64,000 nucleotides of DNA from Deferribacterales bacterium Deferri_01 (GTDB lineage Bacteria > Chrysiogenota > Deferribacteres > Deferribacterales > Geovibrionaceae). The notes beneath the pieces were generated by a model, which had not been told where the DNA came from, did not search any database, and saw only the letters and a list, made by a program, of their open reading frames with translations. Below are positions 43,228 through 53,005 of this stretch, piece by piece (within the stretch, counting starts at the first letter, position 1; each line of letters opens with the position of its first letter). The position numbers and the translations under genes were made by a program. The DNA is taken from NCBI GenBank assembly GCA_001603805.1, contig LUZY01000011.1:62001-126000 (forward strand), written 5' to 3'.

Positions 43228-43812
43228 ATGAACAGAAATAAAATAATACTGAATGATTCTCTGAAGATCGGTTCTGGTTCGGAGAGGGACTGCTACCGAC
43301 ATCCCTCTGAATCGAAATTATGTATAAAAATCAAACATATTAACAGACCTCATAAGATGCCTCAGAACGAGGCAGACTTCGACTATTACGGTTTTCTTGA
43401 AAAAAAGAATATTTCATGGAGCAACCTTGCCCGATGTTACGGCTGGGTTGAAACAAATATGGGACCCGGTCTGGTGTTTGATCTGGTTACAGACTCTCAG
43501 GGAGAACCCTGTAAATCTTTGCAGTCCCTTGTTGACAGCGGAATACCTCTTTCAAAATTCAAACGGCAGATCGAGCTGCTTTACGGCTATCTTCTTGATA
43601 ATAACGTAATCCCTGCGGAGCTTCAGCTTGACAATATCCTGTATAAGCCCGACTTAGGCGGTGAGTGCTGTCTTGTTATAGTTGACGGGCTGGGGAACAG
43701 GAATTTTTTCTCATGGGCGGTAAACAGCATCAGCCTGTTAGCCAAATTACGGATACGTAAGAAATACAGACGTTTTCTCTTTAAGCTGAAAAGGGCGGGA
43801 ATACCGCTCTGA
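43228..43812 (+). CDS. YrbL-family protein
   Basis: A 194-residue protein of the YrbL (PhoP-regulated) family, a kinase-like fold. It opens with LKIGSGSERDCYRHPSE and a Lys in CIKIKH, reminiscent of a glycine-rich loop and catalytic lysine, and has AELQLDNILYKP, like the HxDLxxxNIL catalytic loop of protein kinases but with Glu in place of the HRD-type Asp. Function unknown. It follows the GntR pair after 20 bases and may be in their transcript. Confidence 0.8.
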   Translation: MNRNKIILNDSLKIGSGSERDCYRHPSESKLCIKIKHINRPHKMPQNEADFDYYGFLEKKNISWSNLARCYGWVETNMGPGLVFDLVTDSQGEPCKSLQSLVDSGIPLSKFKRQIELLYGYLLDNNVIPAELQLDNILYKPDLGGECCLVIVDGLGNRNFFSWAVNSISLLAKLRIRKKYRRFLFKLKRAGIPL

Positions 43813-43852
43813 GAAGCTTTTCCACTTAATCGTTTTATTCTCAAGTTTTCCA

Positions 43853-43881
43853 ATGACAATACGTTGCAAGTTTGGTATAAC
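43853..43881 (+). promoter_or_regulatory. Promoter of the pur operon
   Basis: ATGACA (43853-43858), 17 bases, TATAAC (43876-43881). It predicts a leader of about 90 bases before purS. Confidence 0.55.
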
Positions 43882-43895
43882 GGCTTAAAATTTCC

Positions 43896-43937
43896 GCCTT
43901 CCCCGTTTATTCTTAGCGGGGAGGCTGTTTTCGCCTC
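43896..43937 (+). promoter_or_regulatory. Mutually exclusive hairpins in the purS leader
   Basis: Stem A pairs GCCT-T-CCCCG with CGGGG-AGGC (43896-43925). Stem B pairs GAGGC with GCCTC (43921-43937). Both use 43921-43925, so only one can form. There is no proper T run, so control at translation or mRNA stability is as likely as attenuation. Neither matches the known purine riboswitch. Confidence 0.35.
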
Positions 43938-43977
43938 AGAAAATATCACGATATTCATAAATGAGCGGGGTTGTTTT

Positions 43978-44220
43978 ATGAAAGCACAAGTATTTGTAAA
44001 GTTTAAGAACGGGGTTCTCGACCCTCAGGGACAGACTATCCTCGGAGCTGTGAACCGCATGGGACACGACTTTGTGAAGGATGTGAAGGTCGGAAAGTTT
44101 TTCGAGATAGAAATCGAAAAATGCGAAAATGTTGAGGAAAAACTCAAAGAGATAGCCAATAAGGTTCTTGCAAACCCAATCATTGAAGAATTCAGAATCG
44201 AAATAGACGGAGATAATTAA
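43978..44220 (+). CDS. purS: Phosphoribosylformylglycinamidine synthase, PurS subunit
   Basis: An 80-residue PurS, the small scaffold that couples PurQ and PurL in bacteria with the three-part enzyme. It starts [18 protein letters not shown] and ends with [14 protein letters not shown], as in the family. The chosen ATG is that after GCGGGG; upstream frame is noncoding leader. Its stop overlaps the purQ start (TAATG). Confidence 0.95.
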   Translation: MKAQVFVKFKNGVLDPQGQTILGAVNRMGHDFVKDVKVGKFFEIEIEKCENVEEKLKEIANKVLANPIIEEFRIEIDGDN

Positions 44221-44918
44221 TGAAAGCGGGAGTTGTTGTTTTTCCGGGCTCCAACTGCGATCACGACTGTTATCACGTTTTAAAGCATGTCCTCGGAATG
44301 GATACTGTTTTCCTTTGGCATAAGGATGCAGATCTCAAAGGAGTTGATCTGGTTGTTCTTCCCGGCGGTTTCTCATACGGCGATTACCTTCGCTGCGGCG
44401 CTATCGCCAAACATTCACCCATAATGCAGGAAGTAACAGAATTTGCTGATAAGGGCGGTTATGTTCTTGGTATCTGCAACGGTTTTCAGGTGCTTACCGA
44501 ATCAGGGCTTCTTCCCGGCGCTCTGCTCCGCAACAGAGAGCTGAAGTTTATATGCAAATATGTAAACCTCCGTGTGGATAACGCCGGAACAGCATTCACA
44601 AGCAGATATGCTGACGGTGAGATAGTGAGAATCCCCATTGCCCACGCCGAAGGAAACTACTTCGCATCAGAAGACGTGATAAAAGAACTTGAAGACAATA
44701 ACCGTGTTGTTTTCCGCTACTGCGATGAATACGGCGAAACATCCGAAGGTTCAAACCCCAACGGCAGCATAAACGGCATAGCCGGAATCATAAACAAAAG
44801 CGGAAACGTTCTGGGAATGATGCCGCACCCTGAAAGATGCGCAGAAGAGATCATGCAGACTAAAGACGGTTTTCATATTTTTGAATCTCTCCGCAAAGTA
44901 ATTAAAGGTGTTCTATGA
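44220..44918 (+). CDS. purQ: Phosphoribosylformylglycinamidine synthase, PurQ (glutaminase) subunit
   Basis: A 232-residue class I glutamine amidotransferase giving ammonia to PurL in the fourth step of purine synthesis. It shows [13 protein letters not shown] at the N-terminus, nucleophile Cys in [11 protein letters not shown], and the His/Glu pair near the C-terminus ([11 protein letters not shown]). It overlaps purS and purL by 1 and 4 bases, so translation is coupled through the operon. Confidence 0.97.
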   Translation: MKAGVVVFPGSNCDHDCYHVLKHVLGMDTVFLWHKDADLKGVDLVVLPGGFSYGDYLRCGAIAKHSPIMQEVTEFADKGGYVLGICNGFQVLTESGLLPGALLRNRELKFICKYVNLRVDNAGTAFTSRYADGEIVRIPIAHAEGNYFASEDVIKELEDNNRVVFRYCDEYGETSEGSNPNGSINGIAGIINKSGNVLGMMPHPERCAEEIMQTKDGFHIFESLRKVIKGVL

Positions 44919-47137
44919 GCATGTACGATACATTCAGATATCCCGAAGTGACCGCAGAGGCCGCCAGAGGCATGGGGCTCAAGCCGGAGGAATTTGAACA
45001 CGCCAAAAAGATTATCGGCAGAACCCCTAACTATATAGAACTGGGCATATTTTCCGCTATGTGGAGCGAACATTGCAGCTATAAAAGCAGCCGTATCCAC
45101 CTTGCCAAGCTTCCCACAAAGGCTCCGTGGGTTGTGCAGGGACCGGGGGAAAATGCCGGAATCATCGAAGTTGACGGCGATATATGTGCATGCTTCAAAG
45201 TGGAGAGCCACAACCACCCGTCATACATTGAGCCCTTTCAGGGTGCCGCCACAGGCGTAGGCGGAATCATGAGAGATGTGTTTACCATGGGCGCAAGACC
45301 CGTAGCCTCCATGAACTCACTGCGTTTCGGTAAAATAGACAATGAAAAAACAAGGTCAATTTTTGAAGGCGTAGTCGCAGGAATCTCCTTTTACGGAAAC
45401 TGCTTCGGTGTTCCCACGGTGGGCGGCGAAGTATTTTTCAATGACTGCTACGCCGGAAACCCCTTGGTAAACGCATTCAGCCTTGGTCTTGTTAATAAAG
45501 ATAAAATCTTCCTCGCCAAAGCGGAAGGGGAAGGAAATCCCGTGATATATGTCGGCGCTAAAACCGGCAGAGACGGTATCCACGGCGCTACAATGGCAAG
45601 TGAGGAATTCTCCGCCGAGAGCGAATCAAAGCGTCCCAATGTACAGATAGGCGACCCCTTCAAAGAAAAACTTCTTCTTGAGGCATGCCTTGAGCTTATG
45701 AAGGAAGACTGGGTTGTGGGCATTCAGGATATGGGTGCAGCAGGGCTTACAAGCTCCTCATTTGAAATGGGCGCCCAGTCAGGCGTTGTGCTGGATCTTG
45801 ATAAAGTCCCCACCCGTGAAAAGGGCATGACTCCCTATGAAATAATGCTTTCCGAATCACAGGAAAGGATGCTCATGGTTGTACGCAAAGGCAGTGAAGA
45901 TAAAGTTAAGGCTATTTTTGATAAATGGGATCTGGACGCCGAGGTTATAGGTCATGTTGCCACAGACGGCTATGTCCGCCTGCGCTGGCAGGGTGAAGAG
46001 GTTGCGGCGCTTCCTGCTGCTCCTCTCTCAAGCGAAGCTCCCAAATATGACAGACCGTACGCCAGAGGCGAATACATGGACGAGCTGAACAAGCCTGTGG
46101 ATGTTAAAGAACCCGACCACCTTAAGGGTGTTCTTCTCAAGCTTCTTGCAGCTCCGAACATCGCCTCTAAGAGATGGGTATATACGCAGTATGATCATAT
46201 GGTGAGGGTCGGAACAACGGTCCTCCCCGGCTCTGATGCTTCTGTGATACGTATTCCCGACTCTAAGAAGGGTATTGCTCTCTCCGCAGACTGCAACAGC
46301 CGTATCTGCCGCCTTGACCCCAGAACAGGGGGAATGGCAGCGGTGGCTGAATCTGCCAGAAACGTTGCCGTAAGCGGCGCACGCCCAAGGGCATTCACCA
46401 ACTGTCTCAACTTCGGCAACCCTGAAAAAGCTGATATTATGTGGCAGTTTGTAGAAGCTGTGGAAGGAATGGCTGATGCGGGCAAAGCACTCGATACTCC
46501 TGTTGTCAGCGGAAATGTGAGCCTCTATAACGAAACCGAAGGAAAAGGAATTTACCCCACACCCACCATAGTTATGGTCGGTGTTATAGATGATGTGGAA
46601 AAAGCTGTAACAAGCACTTTCAAGCTTGAAGGAAGCAATATTTTCCTTCTCGGTGAAAACACTGATGAAATAGGCGGAAGCGAGTATTTAAGTATTATTC
46701 ATGGTATTGAAAAAGGTACTCCGCCTAAAATAGACCTTGCGAAAGAGAAGTCTCTTATCAATCTTCTTGTGGAAGCGGCAGAAAAAAGCCTGATGCTTTC
46801 AGCGCATGACACCGCCGAAGGCGGTCTGGCTGTGGCACTTGCTGAAATGTGCTTCGGCGAGAAACAGATGGGCGTCAGGATCAACCTTGAGGATGACATG
46901 CGTACTGATCATCTTCTCTTTGCTGAAACACAGGGAAGGGTGATTGCGGAAGTGGGCGGGCTTAACTCAGCAGCATTTGAAAAGCTCGCTGAAAAGCACG
47001 GTGTTAAATGCACGCAGATAGGAACAGTGGAAGGTGCCCACATCGTTATCAAGCATCAGGGCAGAACCGTTATCAAGGCGGAAGTTCAGGAGGCAGCAGA
47101 CAAATTCCTGAACACTATCGGAGAGTGGATGAAATGA
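44915..47137 (+). CDS. purL: Phosphoribosylformylglycinamidine synthase, PurL subunit
   Basis: A 740-residue small-type PurL, converting FGAR to FGAM with ATP and ammonia from PurQ. Recognisable are [32 protein letters not shown] (ATP/metal site; Glu and His in ESHNH) and the later [14 protein letters not shown]. Full length for the class that works with separate PurS and PurQ. It overlaps the next gene purF as ATGA. Confidence 0.97.
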   Translation: MSMYDTFRYPEVTAEAARGMGLKPEEFEHAKKIIGRTPNYIELGIFSAMWSEHCSYKSSRIHLAKLPTKAPWVVQGPGENAGIIEVDGDICACFKVESHNHPSYIEPFQGAATGVGGIMRDVFTMGARPVASMNSLRFGKIDNEKTRSIFEGVVAGISFYGNCFGVPTVGGEVFFNDCYAGNPLVNAFSLGLVNKDKIFLAKAEGEGNPVIYVGAKTGRDGIHGATMASEEFSAESESKRPNVQIGDPFKEKLLLEACLELMKEDWVVGIQDMGAAGLTSSSFEMGAQSGVVLDLDKVPTREKGMTPYEIMLSESQERMLMVVRKGSEDKVKAIFDKWDLDAEVIGHVATDGYVRLRWQGEEVAALPAAPLSSEAPKYDRPYARGEYMDELNKPVDVKEPDHLKGVLLKLLAAPNIASKRWVYTQYDHMVRVGTTVLPGSDASVIRIPDSKKGIALSADCNSRICRLDPRTGGMAAVAESARNVAVSGARPRAFTNCLNFGNPEKADIMWQFVEAVEGMADAGKALDTPVVSGNVSLYNETEGKGIYPTPTIVMVGVIDDVEKAVTSTFKLEGSNIFLLGENTDEIGGSEYLSIIHGIEKGTPPKIDLAKEKSLINLLVEAAEKSLMLSAHDTAEGGLAVALAEMCFGEKQMGVRINLEDDMRTDHLLFAETQGRVIAEVGGLNSAAFEKLAEKHGVKCTQIGTVEGAHIVIKHQGRTVIKAEVQEAADKFLNTIGEWMK

Positions 47138-48525
47138 TATTAGATAAATTTCACGAGGAGTGCGGCGTTGCAGGCGTATTCGGATGCAAGGAAGCCGCAA
47201 ACCTCGTGTATCTCTCGCTTTACTCCCTTCAGCACAGGGGGCAGGAAGGAGCGGGCATTGCCGTCTCTGACCGTGACAAAATTGTATATGAAAAAGGGCA
47301 GGGGCTTGTGGCGGATATTTTCTGTGCAGACAAGATCGATGCCCTTGAAGGCGATATGGCTATCGGACATAACCGCTACTCAACAGCTGGAGAAAGCCAT
47401 ATCCGCAATATTCAGCCCTTTTGTGTGGAGATAAACGCCGGACCGGTGGCAATAGCCCACAACGGAAACATAGTTAATGCAGATGATGTAAAAAAGCAGC
47501 TTGTCAAAAACGGAGCTATCTTCAATTCAAGCTCTGATTCCGAAGTTGTGGTTCACCTCATTGCAAAAAGCGGCATAGACAACCTGATCGAATCGATTAT
47601 AGCCTCTCTGAAAAAACTTCAGGGAGCCTATTCGCTTCTCCTTATGACAAAAGATAAACTCATAGGCGTGCGTGACCCTCTGGGTGTACGTCCGCTTATT
47701 CTCGGTAAGCTTGTAAACGGTTATATTCTTGTTTCGGAAACAGTTGCCCTTGACCTCATTGGTGCAGAATTCATAAGAGAGATAGAGCCCGGTGAAATGG
47801 TTATAATAAGCGACTCCGGCATAGAATCCCTCCACCCGTTTGAGAAAAAGACTCCGAAACCTTGTATTTTCGAGCATATATACTTCGCAAGACCGGACTC
47901 AATGATATTCGGCGAGAATGTTTACGATGTCCGCAAAAGAATGGGCAGAATGCTTGCAATACAGCAGCCGGCAGACGCCGACATCGTGGTTCCTGTGCCT
48001 GACTCCGGAATAATAGCCACAATGGGCTATTCCGAACAGAGCGGCACACCCCTTGAAATGGGGCTTATCAGGAATCACTACGTCGGCAGGACATTCATTG
48101 AGCCTTCACAGTCGATCAGGCACTTCGGTGTTAAGATTAAACTGAACCCTGTAAAGAGCGTGATCAGCGGTAAAAAAGTTGTGGTTGTTGATGATTCAAT
48201 TGTCAGGGGAACTACAAGCCGCAAAATTGTTAAAATGCTCCGTGAGGCAGGTGCCAGGGAAGTACATTTCAGAGTATGTTCACCACCCACAAAGTTCCCG
48301 TGCTTCTACGGAATCGACACTCCCACCAGAAAAGAGCTTATTGCCTCAAGCCATAATATTGAGGAGATACGCAAGTTCATCACTGCGGATACTTTGGGTT
48401 ATCTTGATATAAACTGCCTTGAAGAGTGTGCTGGCGGCGGCGAATTCTGTAAGGCGTGTTTTAATGGAGAATACCCCATGATGTCCCTTGACGGCGGCGG
48501 AGATAACCCAAAGTCAGGATGTTAG
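47134..48525 (+). CDS. purF: Amidophosphoribosyltransferase PurF
   Basis: A 463-residue enzyme for the first committed step of purine synthesis. The N-terminus [17 protein letters not shown] has the catalytic Cys10 behind a nine-residue propeptide, as in the Bacillus-type enzyme. The phosphoribosyl-binding loop [14 protein letters not shown] is intact, and C-terminal cysteines (NCLEEC, FCKAC) suggest the Bacillus-type [4Fe-4S] cluster. The start is the ATG overlapping the purL stop. Last gene of the operon. Confidence 0.96.
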   Translation: MILDKFHEECGVAGVFGCKEAANLVYLSLYSLQHRGQEGAGIAVSDRDKIVYEKGQGLVADIFCADKIDALEGDMAIGHNRYSTAGESHIRNIQPFCVEINAGPVAIAHNGNIVNADDVKKQLVKNGAIFNSSSDSEVVVHLIAKSGIDNLIESIIASLKKLQGAYSLLLMTKDKLIGVRDPLGVRPLILGKLVNGYILVSETVALDLIGAEFIREIEPGEMVIISDSGIESLHPFEKKTPKPCIFEHIYFARPDSMIFGENVYDVRKRMGRMLAIQQPADADIVVPVPDSGIIATMGYSEQSGTPLEMGLIRNHYVGRTFIEPSQSIRHFGVKIKLNPVKSVISGKKVVVVDDSIVRGTTSRKIVKMLREAGAREVHFRVCSPPTKFPCFYGIDTPTRKELIASSHNIEEIRKFITADTLGYLDINCLEECAGGGEFCKACFNGEYPMMSLDGGGDNPKSGC

Positions 48526-48562
48526 AAAAAGGTTAAAGTGCTTTAAGATTTCAGATATTTTC

Positions 48563-48597
48563 AAGGGGAAACTTTTTTAGTTAAAAGGTTTCCCCTT
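48563..48597. terminator. Bidirectional terminator after purF
   Basis: 10-bp stem AAGGGGAAAC / GTTTCCCCTT with A and T runs on both outer and inner sides, between purF and the convergent LysE-type gene. Confidence 0.85.
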
Positions 48598-48600
48598 TTT

Positions 48601-49230
48601 TTATGCACGCTTATACAGTGCGAGACTAAGACCAAGCCCCATCAGGACTGCTCCGGCAATTCTGTTCATAAGAGTACCCGCTTTCTCATGACGTTTAAGA
48701 TAATCGCCTATGAAACCTGCAAGAATACCGCATATTCCGAATACAATGAACGTACACACTATAAACACCAGCCCGAACACTGCCATTTGTGATGCAGCAG
48801 AACCGTTTTCCGCTCTTACAAACTGGGGCAGAAAAGCGATGAAAAACAGTGCAACCTTGGGGTTGACTACGTTAGCAGTGATGCTCTGTATAAAAATTGC
48901 TTTAGGAGAAAGGATCTTTGCATCTTTCCCGTCTAATGAAGTGCTTTTGGCTGTAAAAGTCTTCCAGCCGATATAAATAAGGTAAGTTGCGCCCAGAAGC
49001 TTTATGGCGGTGAAGATGGTTGCCGATGACATTACCACGGCAGAAAGACCAATCACAGCAAAAACAGTATGGGTTATGTTTCCCAGAGAAAAACCTGCTG
49101 CGGCTGCCATGGCTGACTTGCGTCCCTGTGTCATTCCCCGTGTGATTACGTAAAGAATATCCGGACCCGGAGTGACCGCAAGAATGGCAGAAGTTACTGC
49201 AAAAAGAAGAATCTGTTGAATATCCGGCAT
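48601..49230 (-). CDS. LysE/RhtB-family amino-acid exporter
   Basis: A 209-residue, about six-helix exporter. The N-terminal signature LAVTPGPDILYVITRGMTQG and the later ANVVNPKVALFFIAFLPQF (key residues TPGPD and NPKxxLF) are those of the LysE/RhtB superfamily. It probably exports a neutral or basic amino acid or homoserine lactone-like compound. The ATG with AAAGGTG upstream was chosen; the longest frame adds 26 hydrophilic residues without family match. Confidence 0.9.
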   Translation of the reverse strand: MPDIQQILLFAVTSAILAVTPGPDILYVITRGMTQGRKSAMAAAAGFSLGNITHTVFAVIGLSAVVMSSATIFTAIKLLGATYLIYIGWKTFTAKSTSLDGKDAKILSPKAIFIQSITANVVNPKVALFFIAFLPQFVRAENGSAASQMAVFGLVFIVCTFIVFGICGILAGFIGDYLKRHEKAGTLMNRIAGAVLMGLGLSLALYKRA

Positions 49231-49290
49231 GCTGCACCTTTGTGATTTTTTTGCGATAGTGGAATAAAAGGGGATGTGTGTCAAGAAAAA

Positions 49291-49320
49291 AGCCCCCGTG
49301 GAGATCACTCCGCAGGGGCT
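49291..49320 (-). terminator. Terminator after the PpiD-like gene
   Basis: Stem AGCCCC-C-GTGGAG / CTCCGC-A-GGGGCT with a 4-base loop; on the minus strand TTTTTTC follows. Confidence 0.85.
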
Positions 49321-49347
49321 TGGTGAGTTATTTCAGTTTAATACAGA

Positions 49348-51243
49348 CTAGAAAAGGTTCTGGTAAAAAGGGCTGACTTCGATTTTTGCATCAGCTTTTG
49401 CTGTATCAAGGTATGATTTAAGGGCTTCGTCAGACTTTGTGACTAAAAGCTCATTTTTAATCATATCTGCATAGTCCTTAAGCTCATCCATTGAAGGCTC
49501 AATGATTTCATTCACGTAGACAGCATATACTGTACTTCCGTTAATGAAGGGTCTTGCTATAAACTTTTCAGCGCCTGCTGCGAAGATCATATCATTAAGC
49601 TCAAGGTTCATGCCGATTCCGGGAATCTGCTGAACTCTTATGAACTGGGGTGTTGTGGTGTATGTTATTCCGGTTTTTTCCGAAGCGGCTTTAATATTAG
49701 CTTCTGCCATGGCTTCGGTTGCTTTTTCAGAGGCAATCTTAACTGCTTCTGCATTTACATAGTCTGTTGTCACAGCCTGACGGGCTTCGTCAAATTCAGG
49801 TATTCTTGACTCCTGAACATCTGCGACTTCAAATATGTAGCTTACGCCGTTTATCGTTTCAACCTGACTTACTTCGGACTTGGAAAGCCTGAAGAGCTTG
49901 GTCATTACATCAGGGTTGGCAGATATGGGCTCAACAATGTCTTCTGCGGAGAAAAAGCCTGTTTCTCTTACCGGAAGCTGTTTTTCTGCTGTGCTGTTGT
50001 ATGCTGTGATATTTGCTGCTTTTACTATTTCAGTGTATTTGCCGAAAACATATTCCCTGAACTCTGCTTCACCTGCCTGAGCAGTGAGCAGTTTTCTTAT
50101 GTCTTCCTTAACGTCTTCAAGAGATGCTTTGTTGGCTTCCTTTTTCTCTTCGGATTTGATTATATGGAAACCGTACATTGTTTTAACAACGCCGCTTATC
50201 TCGCCTGTGTTAAGAGCAAAGGCTGCTTCCTCAAATTCGGGAACCATCTGTCCTCTTGTGAATGTACCGAGGTCGCCGCCGTTAACAGCTGAAGAATCTG
50301 CGGAATATTTTTTGGCAGCTTCAGCGAAGTCAAGACCGCCTTTTATTTCATTCAGAACACTCTCAGCTTTGGCAAGGGCAGATTTAACCGCCTCATCGTT
50401 GTGCCAGTCTTCAACACGGATAAGAATGTGTCTTGCGTGTACCTGTTCGGGTGTATTGAACTGATCCTGATTACGCACATAGTAAGATTCCACATCCTGA
50501 TCGGAGATAACCGCTGTGGGGACAAATGTTGCGGGATCAAAGTAAGTGTATGTGACCTTTATACGTTTCGGAATGCGGTAGTTTTCAGAGTTTGCGGTAA
50601 AGTATTCCTTAAGAACGGCTTCTTCCGCTTTAACTTCATGGGCGAAGTTTTCGGCATGGAATGCCATGTAGGAAACTGATGCTTTTTTATTTCTGTATGT
50701 GTATTCTTTTGCAACTTCTTCATCGCTGACTGAAACTGATGCGGAGATGAGTTCGCGCATTTTTTCGGCTATTCTGTCAGTTCTCACTGATTCCTCAAAC
50801 TGCTGGGGAGTCATGCGGCTTCTGGCGAGTATAGTCTGGTAAGCCTCTTTATTGAACTGTCCGTCCACCTGAAAGGAGGGGATTGACATGATCATTGCGA
50901 GAACCTCGTCATCAGAAACGGTTATACCGTTTTCTTCAGCTTTCTGGATGAGAAGATATTTGTTTGTGATGTCTTCGATGACCTTTTTCTCAAGTTCGCC
51001 GTCCTGCGCGAGAGAGTCGAAGTTGTCTCCGAATATGCTTCTCATGTAGTTACGGGTGTTTTCAAGGGTTGTGGTGTATTCATCGTAGGAGACAGTCTGA
51101 CCGTTGATTTTCATGAGATAATTGGCGTTCGCAACTTTGTCACCCACACCCCATACAAGGAAGATTGTGACTACGAATGCAATGATGACAAACCAAAGAG
51201 CAAACTTGAGGACGGCTTTTTGTTTTCTGAAGCTGGTAAGCAT
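49348..51243 (-). CDS. SurA/PpiD-type periplasmic peptidyl-prolyl isomerase
   Basis: A 631-residue membrane-anchored chaperone. One N-terminal helix (AVLKFALWFVIIAFVVTIFLVWG, near residues 10-32) is followed by a SurA-N-like domain and a parvulin domain around residues 270-370 (QVHARHILIR ... YSADSSAVNGGDLGTF ... MYGFHIIKSEE). Length and layout match PpiD, which assists folding of proteins leaving the Sec channel. The start has CGGAG 8 bases upstream. Such genes are often sigma-E targets, but I see no sigma-E promoter here. Confidence 0.9.
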   Translation of the reverse strand: MLTSFRKQKAVLKFALWFVIIAFVVTIFLVWGVGDKVANANYLMKINGQTVSYDEYTTTLENTRNYMRSIFGDNFDSLAQDGELEKKVIEDITNKYLLIQKAEENGITVSDDEVLAMIMSIPSFQVDGQFNKEAYQTILARSRMTPQQFEESVRTDRIAEKMRELISASVSVSDEEVAKEYTYRNKKASVSYMAFHAENFAHEVKAEEAVLKEYFTANSENYRIPKRIKVTYTYFDPATFVPTAVISDQDVESYYVRNQDQFNTPEQVHARHILIRVEDWHNDEAVKSALAKAESVLNEIKGGLDFAEAAKKYSADSSAVNGGDLGTFTRGQMVPEFEEAAFALNTGEISGVVKTMYGFHIIKSEEKKEANKASLEDVKEDIRKLLTAQAGEAEFREYVFGKYTEIVKAANITAYNSTAEKQLPVRETGFFSAEDIVEPISANPDVMTKLFRLSKSEVSQVETINGVSYIFEVADVQESRIPEFDEARQAVTTDYVNAEAVKIASEKATEAMAEANIKAASEKTGITYTTTPQFIRVQQIPGIGMNLELNDMIFAAGAEKFIARPFINGSTVYAVYVNEIIEPSMDELKDYADMIKNELLVTKSDEALKSYLDTAKADAKIEVSPFYQNLF

Positions 51244-51279
51244 TTGGTGACTCCGAAGTTTTTTAATTAAACTTAAAAA

Positions 51280-51383
51280 GGCTCGACAGGGAAACTCCGG
51301 CACATAATTGCAAATGTTACCGTTGCTCCCTTCCGGGCCTGGCGGGGTTCACACAGCAACCATTGCAGAGGCCCCATCGAGCC
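51280..51383 (-). ncRNA. ffs: Signal recognition particle RNA (4.5S type)
   Basis: The small bacterial SRP RNA, about 104 nt. On the minus strand it contains the conserved tip motif with GTGTGAACCCCGCCAGG followed by CCCGGAAGGGAGCAAC. Its ends pair (GGCTCGA with TCGAGCC), closing the long hairpin. It targets inner-membrane proteins with Ffh. It lies between tRNA-Ser and the PpiD gene on the same strand. Confidence 0.96.
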
Positions 51384-51406
51384 ACTCTCTTGATCTTTAA
51401 AAAAAC

Positions 51407-51494
51407 GGAGAAGGAGGGATTCGAACCCTCGGTACGCTTTCACGCACATACGAGTTCCAGTCGTACGCCTTCAACCTGACTCGGCCACCTCTCC
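51407..51494 (-). tRNA. tRNA-Ser (GGA)
   Basis: An 88-nt class II tRNA. The acceptor ends GGAGAGG / CTTCTCC pair (one G-U), the anticodon stem TACGA/TCGTA closes a loop CTGGAAC with anticodon GGA, a long variable arm follows (GTGCGTGAAAGCGTAC region), and the T arm GAGGGTTCGAATCCCTC is standard. The 3' CCA is not encoded. Confidence 0.96.
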
Positions 51495-51655
51495 ATTAAG
51501 AGAGAACAGATATATCAGGCATATCCGCATATGTCAACAATAATCAATTAGTGTCTGAACCGTTTGAAAACTATCCTCCTGCGAATGAAAATAGCAGTAT
51601 GTATTAAGGCTTTATCAGGTCTTTGCCTTCTCTGATCCACGCAGGAAAAAGAGGC

Positions 51656-53005
51656 TCACATTCTGAGCTTGCGTGACAGGGTTGACTGTGAAAGCCCGAT
51701 AAGTGATGCAGCCTTTCTTTGGTTATTTCCTGAACGCCTCATTGCTTCATAAATAAGCTGATTGACAATCTCATTGACAGTGGGGAGGATGTTTTCTTCC
51801 GTGAAGGTGTTTGCAGGCATATTCAAACCGTTGTCCAAATGATGAAAGTCTTCTACTGTCAGTGTGCTGCCGCCCTTAAGCACTGCATTGTAAACAGCGG
51901 ATCTAAGCTCACGCACATTCCCAGGGAAGTCGCATTTCATAAGGAAATATATCAGCGAATCATCATAATGAGGTATTTCTATTGAGGTCTCAGAGGATAT
52001 TTCTTTTAAAAAATGCTCAAAAAGGAGCGGAATATCGTTTCTGCGCTCCCTGAGAGGCGGTATTGTCACACTGTGAGTGCTGATTCTGTAGAAAAGATCC
52101 TTGCGAAACAGCCCTGCTTCCTGCTTTTTTCTGAGATCATCGTTTGTAGCCAGTATGAAGCGGGCTTCCGAATGCCTGACATTATCTGAACCAAGCTGCT
52201 GGTAAACTCTTTCCTGAAGGAGATAGAGCAGCTTAACCTGAAGAGACATGGGCAGCTCTCCTATTTCATCCAGAAAGATCACTCCGTTTTCCGCCTGCTG
52301 TATCAAGCCTGTTCTGTTATGCTCCGCTCCTGTATAGGCTCCTTTTATATGTCCGAAAAGAGTATCGGAAAAGATTTGTTCATCGAGCCCTGCAATATTC
52401 ACTGAAACAAATGGTCTGCCTTTCCTCGCCACACTTGCGAATGCTTTTGCCAGAACACCCTTGCCGACGCCGCTTTCTCCGCATATAAGGACGGGCTCTT
52501 TGCTTGTTACTATTGCTGAGAGATATTTAAAAATGGTGAACATTTTCGGGCTGCATGTGACAAATCTGTCAAATTCGCCTGCGTGGTCGGAAAAGATGCT
52601 TTTTTTCAGAGCCTTATTCTCGGCAATGAGATCACACATGGCACCGACTCTTTTCACGCTGGCGATATGCTCTTCCACCGTGGCTGTTTTTACAAGGTAA
52701 TCGGCAGCACCTTCCCTCATACAGGTCACTGCGGTGAAGATATCGTTCATCCCTGTCATTATAACAACGGTCACTTCGGGAAACTCACTGCGTATCAGTT
52801 TAAGAACATCCTCTCCGTGTTCATTTTCAAGAATAAGATCAAGGAATACTATATTTATGTTCCGGTCAGACAGGATTTCCATTGCGGACGAACCGTTTCG
52901 GGCAGTGAAGATATTGTCTTCTGATGTTATTTTATAATTGGAAAGCACTTTCTTAAAAGATTCCATCCATTTTATTTCATCATCAATTAAAAGCACAGAC
53001 AGCAT
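51656..53005 (-). CDS. NtrC-family sigma-54-dependent response regulator
   Basis: A 449-residue activator. Receiver domain (residues 1-120; phosphoacceptor Asp in IVFLDLILENE), AAA+ domain with Walker A GESGVGKG and the sigma-54 contact loop GAYTGA, and a C-terminal Fis-type helix-turn-helix (NNQRKAASLIGLSQSTLSRK). It is directly adjacent to its kinase: the kinase stop TAA is followed by this ATG. It is the last gene of the flavocytochrome operon, which starts with a sigma-54 promoter, so it most likely activates its own operon. Confidence 0.95.
   Translation of the reverse strand: MLSVLLIDDEIKWMESFKKVLSNYKITSEDNIFTARNGSSAMEILSDRNINIVFLDLILENEHGEDVLKLIRSEFPEVTVVIMTGMNDIFTAVTCMREGAADYLVKTATVEEHIASVKRVGAMCDLIAENKALKKSIFSDHAGEFDRFVTCSPKMFTIFKYLSAIVTSKEPVLICGESGVGKGVLAKAFASVARKGRPFVSVNIAGLDEQIFSDTLFGHIKGAYTGAEHNRTGLIQQAENGVIFLDEIGELPMSLQVKLLYLLQERVYQQLGSDNVRHSEARFILATNDDLRKKQEAGLFRKDLFYRISTHSVTIPPLRERRNDIPLLFEHFLKEISSETSIEIPHYDDSLIYFLMKCDFPGNVRELRSAVYNAVLKGGSTLTVEDFHHLDNGLNMPANTFTEENILPTVNEIVNQLIYEAMRRSGNNQRKAASLIGLSQSTLSRKLRM

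Noticed and set aside
43813-43977. Purine riboswitch before purS
   Set aside because: The conserved purine aptamer core is absent and the leader is only about 90 bases long.
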